Of a DNA stretch of 64,000 nt, positions 13,240 to 26,283 are shown in pieces. This DNA comes from Lumbricus rubellus (Eukaryota; Annelida; Clitellata; Crassiclitellata; Lumbricidae). The notes below the pieces were generated by a model. That model ran no database searches. It had not been told where the DNA came from and saw nothing but the letters and a program-made list of their open reading frames with translations. The stretch covers positions 33,380,419 through 33,444,418 of the forward strand of contig OX243811.1 of the NCBI GenBank assembly GCA_945859605.1, read 5' to 3'. A program made the position numbers and the translations under genes. Positions within the stretch are counted from its first letter, which is position 1; every line of letters begins with the position of its first letter.

Positions 13240-13545
13240 GATGGAGGCGTGGGATAGGAATAGGGAATAGGGAGGGATGGAGGGAGTGGGATAGGAATAG
13301 GGAATAGGGAGGGATGGAGGGGGATAGGAATAGGAGGGAATAGGGAGGGATGGAGGGAGGGGATAGGAATTAGAGGGAATAGGGAGGGATGGAGGGAGGG
13401 GATAGGAATAGGGAATAGGGAGGGATGGAGGGAGGGGGATAGGAATAGGGAATAGGGAGGGATGGAGGGAGGGGGATAGGAATAGGGAATAGGGAGGGAT
13501 GGAGGGAGGGGGATAGGAATAGGGAATAGGGAGAGATGGAGGGAT
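13240..13545. repeat. 37-bp purine minisatellite
   Basis: About eight copies of a unit built from GGGATAGGAATAGGG, AATAGGGAGGG and ATGGAGGGAGG blocks, with length variants between units. The plus strand is almost free of pyrimidines other than T. The proline/serine-rich frames on the minus strand are artefacts. Confidence 0.9.
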
Positions 13546-15050
13546 GGTTCTTAGGAATCTTGGCAAGAGATGAAAAGATGGTTGCTGCTAAGAAGAATGA
13601 ACAGAGGAAGTTGATTCGCAGAAAAGGAATCAATAGTTTTATTCCGATAATTCATCAGCAGTCGTCAGTACCATGACAAGTGCCATTGTGTGCAATTAGC
13701 AAATCGGTTTTTTTCGAACTGCGACGAAAATTATTTCGCTGCCTAATTATGATGTTTAGACGTTTTTATGCGCATGCGTTTCAGTCATACTGCATGGAAG
13801 ACGCAATTTAAAACCGGAAACATTAATTAAAAGTCAGAGACCAGCTGAAAGTAAATTTCTTATAAATTAATAAATTATTTATCAATTAGCCGATTAGCGG
13901 TAGGCCTATAGGCTATCGATCGAATTCGGGACTCTCTTGGGTCAAGTCGCCATTTAACGGCCTAACAACGTCATAATTAATGCTTAGTCCCAAAATTAAC
14001 GGGTGCTTTATTGATATGTGCTTAGAGCTCATGTCGCAATCAAAATACTATCCTGGGAACACTTCTGATAATGTTACCAGAAATGTTTGGGCCTGCTGCA
14101 GTAAAGCATTTATAGGGCCTAGATCGCTGCCATTACAGTGCCGTATCGCTGCGCAGGAATCACTTTCAAACTGGAGAAAAACAATCATAAATCAGCCACA
14201 AACCAGAAAGCGAGTCCTTAGAAAGGAGACCGCGTAATAAACGTTCCTACAGCGTCCAGGATTTCTTATAATACCTAAAGGCGTCGTTCGATGCACCATC
14301 CTACAAAATTGCTCTTCTGGCGTATAGCGCTGGATGGCGCCCGCAACGACGCTCCAAACTAATAACGCGGTTCCCTGCTTTACAGCCGATCGGACGGCGT
14401 TTTCTCCGACGGCATCGTTGGGTCAATTGAGACAGCGCATACATCCTAGTCGATTTATTCCGTTCGTGGGTTTGTTATGGCAACTTCTTCGACGTCGGTC
14501 GATCTGATGGTACATCGGTGTGCCGTCGATTCGCGATAAACTAAATTGCCAGCGATAGGACGGGGATCGGGTTGAGCCGCCGCAGTCGATTCTTTGCAGC
14601 TAAAATCGCCGGTCGCGTATATATCATAATTTTCGACCGCCACTTGGCGTCGACTGAGCTGCCAGTCAGACGCTGGTTCTCTGTCCTTGAAGAAAAACTG
14701 TTGTTGCTCTTCCTCTGATTTATTAGCGCAGTCTGTGCTTTTGTTTTGCAATAATATATAGGCCTACTGGTCCAAGACGTTGAAGAGATGTGCAGAGACC
14801 CGCTCGGGGTGCTTCTCCCAACCTGCAGAGACGAGGCGAAATTGAGATTTTATGACATGAGAGAAGCCAACTAAATGACGCCCATGAAAAGCATATAAAG
14901 CAACAATTTAGGAAAGATGACCAAGTAAAAGGATGGTCAATTGTTTTCATTGTCACTGCACCTTTGTTTTACAAGCAGAGTTCGTCTTCTTTTATGCGTC
15001 AATTGGTTCAAGGCTTCTCACAAATGCATAATAGCCGATAGGTCCATAAT
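13546..15050. other. Non-coding, with a CpG-rich patch
   Basis: No exon was recognised. The part from about 14285 to 14660 is clearly richer in CpG than its surroundings and contains no simple repeat, so it could be a regulatory island or an unrecognised exon. Splice sites and a conserved frame were not evident. Confidence 0.4.
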
Positions 15051-15099
15051 AGGTCTATAATAGGTCCATAATTGATCTATAAATTGCAGACGACTTCCG

Positions 15100-15185
15100 G
15101 AGTTGTCTATCAACCGGGATTCGAACCGTGGACCGGAAGAAGAATCGTTGCTTTGACGTCAAAGAACTTTCCGATAGCAACGCAC
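15100..15185 (-). other. Possible tRNA-like SINE head or tRNA relic
   Basis: The minus strand has a perfect B box, GGTTCGAATCC (within 15115-15130). Upstream is GGAAAGTTCTTTGACGTCAA, and the putative stem ends GTTGCTATC and GATAGACAAC pair imperfectly. The cloverleaf is poor and no CCA-flanking signals apply, so it is not called a functional tRNA. Confidence 0.3.
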
Positions 15186-15267
15186 GTTTATTCAGAAGTG
15201 GATAATTTTTATGTCACGTGTGTAATCTTATGTAGGCCTTTGTATGTAATAATATTATATATCGAAA

Positions 15268-15295
15268 CGATATATATATATATATATATATATAC
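15268..15295. repeat. (TA)n microsatellite
   Basis: A short alternating TA tract. Similar tracts occur at 17155-17190, 17690-17708 and 19440-19468. Confidence 0.85.
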
Positions 15296-15654
15296 ATCTT
15301 CCTTCGGTGCCTTCAGTGGATTGAATGTCCGTGGATCGCATGCACACCAGACTTTTATTCCTGTAAACTCATTTGGTTGGTTTGCTGGTCTATATAGCCT
15401 ACGTTCTGTCGGAAAATACATTTATTGTCTCTGACTGGCACCGATTGTTCATTCACGGTGACGTCTGTCCCTGCATGAATCTATAGCTTTGGAAATTGAG
15501 CCACAAAAGCAGATCATCCATTGTACATGTATCTCTAATGACAGCAGAAGCAGCAGCCATCCAGTTTATCTGTTGCCTGTCTCTGCTGCTCGCGGTTGAT
15601 GTCCTGCTATCAAAAACGAAGAAAACGGCAATAGATCGTCAAAAGGACGCATAC

Positions 15655-15659
15655 GATGC

Positions 15660-15695
<36 letters not shown>

Positions 15696-15748
15696 CGCCG
15701 CTGCTGCTGTTGCTGCTGCTGCTGCTGCCGCCGCTGCTGCTGCTGCTA
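15655..15748. repeat. (GCT/GTT/GCC)n trinucleotide repeat
   Basis: About 94 bp of GCT-type triplets that would read as polyalanine on the plus strand. No splice context or other coding signature supports translation. Confidence 0.85.
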
Positions 15749-15799
15749 CAATAAAGATTGTCTGCTTTCGATGTTTGATGTTCGCTTTACGAAATGCCA

Positions 15800-17153
15800 T
15801 CACGTGACCACGCAGACGATCCGGTTTAACTCTATGTGTTCCAACTTCCAGCCAATGGAAAGAGACCTAAGAGCCATTCATTAGTTATAGGCTGTCGTAA
15901 GTTGATTCCATTTCTTCATGTATATTCTCTGGACGAGCAGCAGTCCAGATTGGGAGATGACCCTCTGTAGTAGTCTGTACTTCACCATTTATCTCATTAG
16001 CAGAGATTACAACTCTCGAAGCAAAATAAGTAATGTGCTTCCAGCCGTGATGTTATCTTCCCATCTCTTGCAATATAATTATGGAGGCAATAGATAATAC
16101 GCAGTTAGATCATGTATCTTGACACAAGCTGCCACTAACAGTGCCATCATGAGTTACTACTGGTTTTCAATATAGGCTTAAAGCTATCAGTTCCTCAGAT
16201 TTTTTCAACTGTTTCTTCTTTTGCTCTGAACATTATCAACTTCGTCATCGAATATTAAGCTTACAGTCAGAGCCGAGTCAACGATATACCTGGCACTTCT
16301 TCAGTCGTTTTGTAGACAACTGTGTGGATTCCAACCGTTGTTCTACTCATGTGCTGATGTTTGCCAGAAAACTGTATTTGCTTTAGGTCATTTTAGTAGA
16401 TTTTTTCTGTGCTGAAATTCGTCGTATGCAGCTGTTGTGACATTTATTGATCAATGACATCGAATTGGTTGTGGCATTTGTTGAATAATTTGTGACAGTC
16501 ATCGTTTAAACTCATTGATTTATTTTATCTGGATAAGTTACAACGGACATTTGCAATAATTCGCTGTCTTTGGTAACTTAAATTTTATCCGGATCAGTTT
16601 TGGGTCTGGAGCAGAACTTTACCTAAGACAGAATTTTAATCTTTATCCAATGTAAAACTACTACAAAATAACTAAGTTGGTGAAAACTTGGTCGAAATGT
16701 TCAAAGAAATGAATGAAAGCTAATCAAGTTAGATTTAGTGTACGAGTGTAGAATTGTTTTGGTCATAATTATTTTGAACAAATCTAGAAAAAGTTTTCAA
16801 GATTCTGAGCTGGAAAATTGTTTTGACGAAAAATATATAGGCTCTTTTGCTTAGTAGGCTATTCCTGTAATCTTTGGGATTTTTTCTCTTGAAGGGGTAT
16901 AAATGGAAGTGTTAAGTTTAGAGCAGAAAGAAAGTAGATGCTAAAGGATAAGATCAGAGGGTTAGTTACAGTGATTGACATTGGCCTGCATGTAGTTGCA
17001 AATGTTATTCTTAAACTGCCTGCAGTGGCCGAGAAATTACACCTCGAGCTATGCTTGCTTGCAAAGCTCTTTAAAAACCGCAACTCAGGAAACTTAATCC
17101 GATTGCGATATTTTCCTATAATTATAATTGATCATTATGTAGAACTAATTGAC

Positions 17154-17191
<38 letters not shown>

Positions 17192-17850
17192 CATATACAA
17201 GTGTGTGCGTGCGTGTGTGTGGCAGATATTGATAGATAAGTAGTCCTATGTTTTATGTAAGCTTAGCCTGTACTGTCTGCGCTATTCAAAAGAACACTGT
17301 TGTAGTGTTGGCCACATCTCTACGCAACTACAACACGTGCATGGATTATTTTATGCACTCGTATGTATTTCTATACACGAATCCTGCGTGTACAGATCTC
17401 TGTTGCGTGGCTGACTGCATGCATGATATGCTATTGAGCCGAAACGGAGGATGGCGGAAGAGAGTAGATGAGGCAAGGAATGGAGAAGGAAAAACATCCC
17501 TCCCATCATTCCCATGGGAGAGAGGAATTGATGCAGGGAGAGTTCTTCAGCCGGAGGGACGAAGACAATAGGGGGGTGGAATGAAATGAGTGATGAGAGG
17601 TGGAACAACGCAGGCCTGGATAGAACACAGGGGGAATTGAAGTGGAGAGAGGAACCGGGGCAGAGCTATGGTGCATGATTTAGGTACTGTATATATATAT
17701 ATATATATGCACCATTGGTTTGCGAAGAGGAGAGGGAAACGAGTGAAGGAGGAGAAATAGAGAGTGAGACTCGAGTGAAAGAAGTAAGAGGGCAACAAGG
17801 ATATAAGGACGAACTGATTTTACAGGGAGAGGAATGGTGAGGTATTGATC
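15800..17850. other. Non-coding, no gene recognised
   Basis: AT-rich sequence with no recognised exon or transposon. Short TA tracts are the only structure noted. Confidence 0.45.
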
Positions 17851-17854
17851 AAGG

Positions 17855-18270
17855 TGGAAGAGGAAGAGGAGGAGGAGGAGGAGGAGGAGGAGGAAAGGAA
17901 GGTATCAGGGAGCGAAAGGAGAAAGGGAAGGAAATGAGTTTGGATGGATGGATGAATGGATGGATGGGTGAGTGGATGGATGGTTGGATGGATGAATGGA
18001 TCGATGTATGGGTGGATGGATCGATGGATGAATAGAGTTCCTTTGAGTTTGTTTGCATGCCCTAAAATAAGAATTAAATTCAATTCTATTGGACACACTT
18101 TGTAGCATGAGAGAGAGAAGGACAGACAGACAGACAGACAGACAGAGAGAAAGTGAGAGAGAGAGAGAGCGAGAGAGAGAGCGAGAGAGAGAGAGAGCGA
18201 GAGAGAAAGAGAAAGAGAGACAGACAGAGACAGAGACAGACAGAGAGAGACAGAGAGTCAGAGAGAGAGA

Positions 18271-18322
<52 letters not shown>

Positions 18323-18710
18323 GGAATGAAGACCACAGAAGTCGTACATGTAATTGTGCAATTTCTAGGATGTCAGCTGAAAGCTATGCGCGGGGGGCAC
18401 AGGCTTATTCAGGAGCGCTGTGCTCAGTCAATGTGGATGTTCAGAGATAACGAGTGCAGATCGCATTCCGGTTGACCGGAGAACGAGACAGATAGACAGA
18501 GAGAGACAGAGAGAGACAGATGGAGACACAGAGAGAGACAGAGAGAGAGAGAGAGGAGAGAGACAAAGAGAGACAGAGAGACAGAGAGAGACAGAGAGAG
18601 ACAGAGAGAGACAGAAGGAGACAAAGAGAGACAGAGAGAGACAGAGAGAGACAGAGGGAGACAGAGAGAGACAGAGACAGAGGGAGAGAGAGACAGAGAG
18701 AGAGACGTCG
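17855..18710. repeat. (GAG)n, (GGAT)n, (GA)n and (GACA)n satellites
   Basis: A succession of purine-rich tracts: GAGGAG at 17860-17895, GGAT/GAAT at 17940-18030, GA/GACA at 18108-18318, and GAGAGACA units at 18485-18705. All long frames here are low-complexity. Confidence 0.9.
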
Positions 18711-18823
18711 AAGATCAATGTTGTTGAACTAAATGGCGGACAATGAAACGAGCGCAGGCGAAGCACAGATAAGAAGAACGCTGCGGCTGTGGCTTCCTCG
18801 ATATTATATTATTATATACATCC

Positions 18824-19395
18824 ACACCGTGTCCGAGAAAAAATATACCCCTTTTGTAAATACGAAAATAAATTGTAAATATTCATCGATTTCTAACATT
18901 CAAACACCGTTTCAATCCTGACACATTTATCTAATACTGTTGAATTTTTTGTTTCAGTCATACAATAATGATATCATAATGAAGTCATTTGCATCCAAAT
19001 TCAAGTTTTCATTTCTTCGTGCAGCTCTCGGTCTACCGGTTTACCCGTAACCCGTGTGATGCACAGACCATCCAGTTGCATCAATTTTTCGCAGAAACTT
19101 TTAGACCGCCTAATCATGTACAACCCTCGTCTAAATAAACTTCCCTGCACTTTAATGTTTGTTTTTCGCCAAAATGCTATGGACACTCTATAGCAACTTT
19201 TGTCTTATTGATTGAGAGCATTTTCCAGCAGCGCTATTCCAAATTTGTTTATTTTAACTACGTAATCATGGAGTAATTTTTCACAAGTTTACGAGTGCGT
19301 CATGATTAAAACGGTGTTTGGATTTAAAAAATCGATGAATATCTACCATTTATTTTCATATTTGCAAAATGGTTCCCTTTTCCCCGGACACAGTG
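18824..19395. mobile_element. Tc1/mariner-like MITE with about 100-bp TIRs
   Basis: The left arm starts CACACCGTGTCCGAGAAAA and the right arm ends TTTTCCCCGGACACAGTGTA. The two arms are imperfect inverted copies over about 100 bp, including ATTCATCGATTT and CAAACACCGTTT blocks. TA is present at the right boundary but has mutated at the left. The interior minus-strand frame (19001-19186) was not recognised. Confidence 0.65.
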
Positions 19396-19437
19396 TATAT
19401 ATAATAAGCTTATAGCCCATATATAATTATATGTATT

Positions 19438-19468
<31 letters not shown>

Positions 19469-19899
19469 GCTATATGCTATGGATGGAAGACTGCAGAAAG
19501 ATGAAGAACTGTAGGTTGCATGCCAGCTATAGTCAATAAATCATTCTAAAATTTATATATAACCGTTCAGGACAAACTGCAACAGTGCTATTATAGGGGT
19601 ACCACCTCATGCATTAATCGGAAACTTAACATAGTCGCGGCCATATAATTGGACCATATCGTTGAAGTAATGACTATATTATTTGCAAATATCATGACTT
19701 GATGAAGCATAATGCCACTGAGTAGAACAACAATGACGAGAGGCACAGAAGAAGAACACGGAAAAGCTTCGTTTGATTTCTGTAATCTGGATAAAGCATC
19801 AAAAAAGATGGATAGACCCAATGTGCGAAATGACTTGGACTGGATTGGTCTGTATGTTAGTGAGGCTAAATCACAAGACTTATCCTTACGGCTGAATCC

Positions 19900-19901
19900 A
19901 G

Positions 19902-19939
<38 letters not shown>

Positions 19940-20224
19940 CATGCAAGGGCCTGCAGGCGCACCGGAAGCGAGTCGTATATCCGGCGGGTCGCGCCCTCTC
20001 GCGTCGAGACCCGGAATCAATCAGACGAGCATTGTCGTCGCCGTAATTCGACGATCTCTTTCTCGTTTGATGGGCGAGACCGGAAAGTGGAAGAAGGGAA
20101 TGGAAAGAAAAACGATGACGACGACGACGACAACGACGACAACGACGACGACAACGTGCGAGACACAAAGAGAAGGAGAGAAGCAGAGTTGTTTGCATCC
20201 AGACACACACACACACACAGAGAA

Positions 20225-20287
<63 letters not shown>

Positions 20288-20362
20288 GACAGAGACAGAG
20301 ACAGAGACAGAGACAGAGACAGAGACAGAGACAGAGACAGAGACAGAGACAGAGACAGAGAG
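19900..20362. repeat. (CA)n, (GAC)n, (GA)n and (GACAGA)n tracts
   Basis: CA repeat at 19903-19935, GAC/AAC repeats at 20110-20155, GA repeat at 20218-20279 and a GACAGA hexamer tract at 20279-20360. No coding evidence. Confidence 0.9.
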
Positions 20363-20630
20363 AGGGAGGGAGGGAGGGAGGGAGGGAGGGAGGGAGGGAG
20401 GGAGGAAGGAAGGAAGGAAGGAAGGGAGGGAGGGAGGGAGGGAGGGAGGGAGGGAGGGAGGGAGGGAGGGAGGGAGGGAGGGAGGGAGGGAGGGAGGGAG
20501 GGAGGGAGGGAGGGAGGGAGGGAGGGAGGGAGGGAGGGAGGGAGGGAGGGAGGGAGGGAGGGAGGGAGGGAGGGAGGGAGGGAGGGAGGGAGGGAGGGAG
20601 GGAGGGAGGGAGGGAGGGAGGGAGGGGAGG
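20363..20630 (+). repeat. (GGGA)n tract, about 270 bp
   Basis: A nearly perfect GGGA tetranucleotide array with a short GGAA interruption near 20402-20422. Regularly spaced G triplets give strong intramolecular quadruplex potential on the plus strand. The glycine/arginine/glutamate or serine/leucine/proline frames through it are artefacts. Confidence 0.95.
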
Positions 20631-20943
20631 AAAAAAGAAGGAAAATAAAGTATAGACTGGGGAAAACGAAATAGCGACATTGCTGAATGGAGAACATGTG
20701 TGAAGTGAGAGAAAAGAGGGAGAGGGAAGGAGGCGTGAGAGATATGAGGGGAAGAGGTAGGTCGCAACAGAGATGCAAGGAGAGAAAGAAAGAGAGGGAC
20801 AGAGAGAGAGACAGAGACAGAGACAGATAGAGATAGAGATAGAGATAGACATAGAGTGAAGAATGGGGAGAGAAAAAGTAAAAGGCGGGAAGTGGATATG
20901 ATAAATATGAGAAAGGCAGAGGTAGACAGACAGACAGACAGAC

Positions 20944-20990
<47 letters not shown>

Positions 20991-21375
20991 TAGAACAGAT
21001 GGCCATATAATAGACGCAGGAAAGAGAGACAGACAGAAGAAGTGGACAGAGATAGAGAAATTGGTCGAAAGGGCAGAAGACAGAAGGGGAGCAGGCGGAG
21101 GGACATGACATATACATGTACAGCATCTGAAGATGAACCTATCGGAAATCCGAGCAGCGACTGACAACGAGATAGCATTTCAGCTATATCCGGGCATTCG
21201 ACATGCATTGACTGCCCGTCTGAACTGTATTTAGTAACGCCATGCTGCTGCCGCTGCTGCTGCTGATGCTGGTGGTGGTGGATGGATGTACGCGGTAATA
21301 CTCTCCATCACACGACCACCCCAAATAGCATCATCATCATCAGCATCCGCTGCTGCTGCTGCGGTCGAGATTGCA
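20631..21375. repeat. GAGACA/GACA purine repeats and GCT triplets
   Basis: GACA and GATAGA repeats at about 20790-20855 and 20925-20995, then short GCT/ATC triplet runs at 21243-21360. No gene seen. Confidence 0.85.
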
Positions 21376-23976
21376 TTTTTGTAGCGCCAGCATAGATGAC
21401 TGGGGAATCCGATAACTCTTTGGATGGGAATTCTATATTCTGTCACTTGGTCGCGCTGTCCAAGAATGATCCGAAAATTGGCAATAACCCTAAGAAAGAA
21501 GCACCATGAAATGGAATGGCGTCGTGTATCGTTTGTATTCTAATGGAACCCTAGAGTGACAGATGTCGTTGGGTCTGCACTCTGCAGACGTCTCACAACG
21601 GTATACATACAGCATACAAAGTCATTTACTGTCAACAACACAGCATCAAAATAATTGTTCTCTCCATAGCGACGTCGAGTTATATACATGTAAATTAAAG
21701 TGGAACTCCATCGAAGACAATAGCTTCTCGAAGACAATAGCTTCTCGATGACAATGACGTTCATTGTAGTGCTTCACCTCGCATAGTTTACGCCATCATT
21801 AGGCATGGCATCTATACAAATATGGTTTATTCATTTACGCTTGCTATCATAAATCGACAGACTTCATAATTATTGTATCGTTGCATGATAATTATGTCCT
21901 TGCTTTTATGAACTGCATGGAAAGTCTAATCTCATTATGGTACATTTGCTGACAAATTACATATTGTATCCTTGATATGTCCTTGCTTTTATGAACTGGA
22001 ATGTCTAATCTCATTACGGTACACTTGATATAATAAATGTTGAATTTTCGTTGATGCAGATAACCTAGTTTAATATTTCAATCGAAACGGATCACAATAA
22101 GCTTTGCAGATGAACGCATATATAATATTTCAACGGATTCCCCAGTGCTTGGTTGGTTGATCCGCTCTCATCCAAGCAGAGGCAGCCAACTGTTCACTGA
22201 TAAAACATTGAGCGAGACAAATAAATGCATGGATCGATTGCGCCTATTATTATTGGGGTCCATTGTCGGAATATATAGAGTGAATATATTTAACGTCCAA
22301 ACAATATTTACTCTGGATAAGTTGAAGCCAATGTCACCGTGATTCCGTTGCCTTTAACTTTCTCTTCGTCTGTTTTACAGACTTTTGACAGTCACTACAG
22401 CGTGAATTAAAGATGTTAGAAACACACAGACATCAATAGATAGGCTACATGTAGCATGCATGTGCAATGTTTTGTGCATTATGCCTATTTACAACGTTCA
22501 CCAACAGATGATTCTGCGTCAAACCAGGAATTCATTTTCCGAATACTAAAACTGCTCATGGAGAAAAATCAGAAAATGAAATACAGAAATATGACTGTCT
22601 GTAATTCCACAGTCTTAACTTTAGACATCTGGGCTAGAGGTTTAAACAGATCCTATACGTCTAATCGAAGAGAAATATCAACTGCAGGTCATCCCTCGAT
22701 AGCCTTCTAATCCCAGATCCGTGGCAGACAATAGACACGAAGACAATTATTGCGCTCATAAGAATAAAAAAGAAGAGGGAAACAGATAGATCTATTTCAG
22801 ACGAAGTATAATATATGGTCACGTGCATGTGCAACGCATTTGCAAGACACTTTAAAGTACTTTGTGCATTCATACATGCACACTCAGATGTATGCATGAA
22901 TAGATACATGTACATGAATGGATGCATGTATAGACAGCTAGATGGATAGACATTCAGACGAACAGATGGATAAATAATTAGATAGATAATGAGATATGGA
23001 TAAATACCGATGAATGAGGATGGACGGATGGACGAAGGGACGGACAGGCGGATAGATAGATAGATGGATAGATAGATGGATGGATGGATGGTTGGTTGGT
23101 TGGATGGATGGATGGAAGAAAAAATAGGCTGACTGATTCACTAACTGATTCATTGATTAATCGATAGATCAATTTGATTAATTGTAAATTGATGGATTGC
23201 AAGATAGATAGGATGAAATTTATTATATTGAAATGCGAGTATTATTTGTGAGATGAGGCAAAAAATATTTGGTTGGGGGACGATCCAAGTTGCACGAAAT
23301 CTCTTTAAAAGCTATTAATCGCCGTCAAAAGTTAATTCTCTTCCTCGTCCAGTTTTATTCCTCTTTATTTCTATATTCGATTCCATCTGTCATTTTTTTC
23401 AATCTATCATTATCTTTAATATTTGAATCTAACGTTTGATGTTCAAAAACAAATGCAATGCTTGACTGAATGAATGACTTCACTGACTGATTGCCTGGGT
23501 TAGTGGATGAATGACTGCATGAAGGACTAACTGAGTGAATGAATGCTTGATTGAACGAATGACTAACTGAATGAATGAATGACTGATTGAATGAGCGGCT
23601 GAATGAATTGTTAACTGACTGAATAACTGAATGACTGCATGAATGACCTTTTGATCGAATAACCGAATGAATGGCCTACCGAACGAACGAATGAACGAAC
23701 GAATGAATGAATGTATGAATAAATAAAAGAAATCAAAGAATGAATGAATTCGTCTGGTTTAGTCAACCAATCAGTCATTCTATTTGAAGTGTTACACCTG
23801 GATTGGTTCTGCGTTAGGCTGCAGGTTAGGTTGGTCTGCGCATGATGAAGTATATATTATGGTATATACATGTAGATCTACATGTTTGTATTATGGAATT
23901 GATGTCACGGTAGAAGACTGAATGACGGTAGATTAAAGTGAGAGGCTTTTCATTGAATGGAAATGGAAACAGTGTC
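21376..23976. other. Non-coding, with GGAT/GAAT tetranucleotide stretches
   Basis: No exon recognised. GATA/GGAT repeats occupy about 22915-23115 and decayed GAATGACT-type repeats occupy about 23460-23745. A short direct duplication (TTTATGAACTG with TCTAATCTCATTA) lies at 21906-22017. Confidence 0.5.
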
Positions 23977-24152
23977 AGTTCTTCATTTCTTTATTGATAG
24001 TTCTTCATTTCTTTATCGATAGTTCTTCATTTCTCTATCGATAGTTCTTCATTTCTTCATTGATAGTTCTTTATTTCTTTATTGATCGTTCTTCATTTCT
24101 TTATCGATAGTCCTTCATTTCTTTATTGATAGTTCTTCATTTCTTCATTGAT
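23977..24152 (+). repeat. 22-bp minisatellite abutting a splice acceptor
   Basis: Exactly eight 22-bp units of the type AGTTCTTCATTTCTTTATTG plus AT fill 176 bp. Units differ by single substitutions (TTATTGAT, TTATCGAT, TTCATTGAT). The array ends four bases (ACAG) before the first Ig exon, so its pyrimidine-rich units form the polypyrimidine tract. Confidence 0.9.
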
Positions 24153-24156
24153 ACAG

Positions 24157-24519
24157 AACCATTCGACGGTCGTCACATCAGCCCATCTGGCGACCTGCAG
24201 TCCGTCCTCAAGTCGGCGGTCGTTGGGTCAAGTCGTGTCCTTGAGTGCGAGGTCAAGTACCCGGAAGGGACGTACGTGCAGCACATCGTCACCTGGCGCA
24301 AGCAAGGCCTCGAGGCACCGATCTTCATCCTCTTCGACGACTACCCGCCACGCATGGACGCGTCGTTTCACGGACGGATACGCATCATTGGTCAGGCGTC
24401 CATTGAGATAGCCGACATCCGAGAAAGCGACGAAGGGTGGTACGAATGTTCCGTTCTCTTCCTTGATGAACACGACGATCGAAACAACAATGGAACGTGG
24501 ACCTACCTCGCTGTTCACT
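24157..24519 (+). CDS. Exon: first Ig domain of an IgSF9/turtle-like receptor
   Basis: This 363-bp exon encodes one complete extracellular immunoglobulin domain. It runs from acceptor ACAG (24153-24156) to donor GTGAGT (24520-24525), phase 1 at both ends, as is usual for Ig exons. The domain has the canonical first cysteine (LECEVKYPEG), tryptophan (IVTWRKQG) and second cysteine (DEGWYECSVLFLD). The PIFILFDDYPPRMD stretch followed by FHGRIRI and NGTWTYLAVH matches the first Ig domain of the IgSF9/Dasm1/protein turtle family, cell-surface adhesion molecules of neurons. No signal-peptide exon was identified upstream. The next exon is at 44564. CpG content and codon use contrast with the AT-rich introns. 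The family assignment is recognition by eye. Confidence 0.85.
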
Positions 24520-25600
24520 GTGAGTGCCAAGAGAAATCATTTTTATATTATACGGTGTACATTGTAACATTGTACAACACAGAACATTCAACACAATAAT
24601 ACATTGCAGTGCACTATTCTGATATAATGCGCGACACGTACTGTACTGACTGTTCGCTGTGAGTCAAGAACTTCTCTACACTACCACCTCGTACTATACT
24701 ACAGCCTACTATACTATATGTATACCTTATGCTAATTTATGCTATACTATGCCCCCTCTTCATCAGAAACTCCTGGCAACGACACTGTTTGCTTTGATGC
24801 AGGTTTCTCTTTCAGCAGGCATCAAAAGTCCCAGGTCAGCGTTACGCTTTGGACTGACTCATAAAATTTTTATTCCTCGGTCGAATGTCAAAGTGTGTAT
24901 GATTTTTAACGAGTCTCCGACTGAACTGAAACCCCATTGACCGCCACAGCAAATATATATGCATATATGTGCATATATAAATTATATATATATATATATT
25001 TAGTTATCCATACTAGCCATTTGTTTTCGCGAAGATTCCAAGACTGCGTTCGAGTTCGCAATAAACTCAGAATTGTCGTTTTGTTGATTTTGAGCTTGTA
25101 CATGTACTTTGGGTAGGCTACAGCAGTTTTGCTACAGATGATCAGCCCACCACCTAACTCTTTCAAATAATTACCGCAAGGTGTCTCCTTATAATTATTT
25201 CTCATGGTAGTCCGTCGCAAATTATTGACTTTACCTCTGTCATCGTTCATTTTGATCTCCGAGTTTTTGACGGACTGTGCTTTTCATGTCTCAATTGTAA
25301 TGGACGCTCGTTAATTCATTGTATGCGTAATAGTGCGGTAACAGTAAGAGTAAGCCAAACAATAGAACACTCTGCTCTACTAAACACTACTCTACTATAA
25401 TACTCTACTAAACACTACTCTACTATAACATACGATGCTGTACCAATCATGTAATACTCCAATATGCAGGTCCGCATAGCATGTTTCTGCTATGCCAAGC
25501 TATGCTATGCATTATGCCATATTGCCTATACAGCGAGTTAAAATCAGCTTTACGTCTGTATCAGTCTCTGTTCGCTTCTCAGTCTGTTTCTTTCTTTGCC
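24520..25600 (+). other. Start of 20-kb intron, no other feature
   Basis: Intronic sequence of the Ig receptor gene, with ACTACTCTACTATA-type short repeats near 25375-25430 and a TA tract at about 24980-25000. No additional exon was seen. Confidence 0.55.
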
Positions 25601-25607
25601 TGCTTGA

Positions 25608-25815
25608 AATTGTTTGTCTATCTATCTATATGTCTGTCTAGTTGTCTGTCTGTCTGCCTGTTTGTCCGTCCGTCTGTGTATTTGTTTGTCTGTCCGTCTG
25701 TCTATCTGTCTGTCTGTCCGTCTGTGTGTCTGTCTGTCTGTCTGTCCGTCTGTGTGTCTGTCTGTCTGTCTGTCCGTCTGTCCGTCCGTCTGTCCGTCCG
25801 TATGTCCGTCTGTCC

Positions 25816-25857
<42 letters not shown>

Positions 25858-25866
25858 ATCTCTCTG
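25608..25866. repeat. (TCTG)n / (TCCG)n tetranucleotide repeat
   Basis: About 260 bp of TCTG units mixed with TCCG and TGTG variants. Cysteine/valine/leucine/serine-rich frames are artefacts. Confidence 0.92.
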
Positions 25867-26104
25867 TATCAAGGTCGTTTCAATCAAGAAAGCTGCTGGT
25901 CTGGTGTTCGTTGCTCCATGAAAACGAAACGCCCCTGCACGATTGATGGATTGACCACAGAATGACCATTGTCAGGCGCCGCTGGACAACGCGCACGTCA
26001 CGTGGCTTGTTTATGGCGCCAACAATTAGACACCGGTGCCTAAAATAGATAACCAATAACAACGTTGGATGCTTTGGTTTATGCTATATAACAGACACTT
26101 GGTG

Positions 26105-26283
26105 CAGGGCTTAAAGTGTGGCTGGACGGTCATGGACGGCGTCCATGCACTTATTCTAAAATCTGAACGCCGTCCTGCCACCTATTGGCCAGCACAGCCT
26201 GGAAAGGTAAGGGGCGTCCAGGCACTTCTTTTGGGAAGGAATGGAGCGTCCAAGTACTTATTTGTCCACACTTTAAGCACTGA
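26105..26283. mobile_element. hAT-type MITE with exact 8-bp TSD
   Basis: A 179-bp element with ends CAGGGCTTAAAGTGTGG and CCACACTTTAAGCACTG and exact 8-bp flanks ACTTGGTG (26097-26104, 26284-26291). The interior is GC-rich and holds inverted GGACGGCGTCC motifs. Non-coding. Confidence 0.88.

Noticed and set aside
19866..21208. Long serine/leucine/proline-rich proteins up to 433 residues
   Set aside because: They come from (GGGA)n, (GACAGA)n and (GA)n tracts on the opposite strand.
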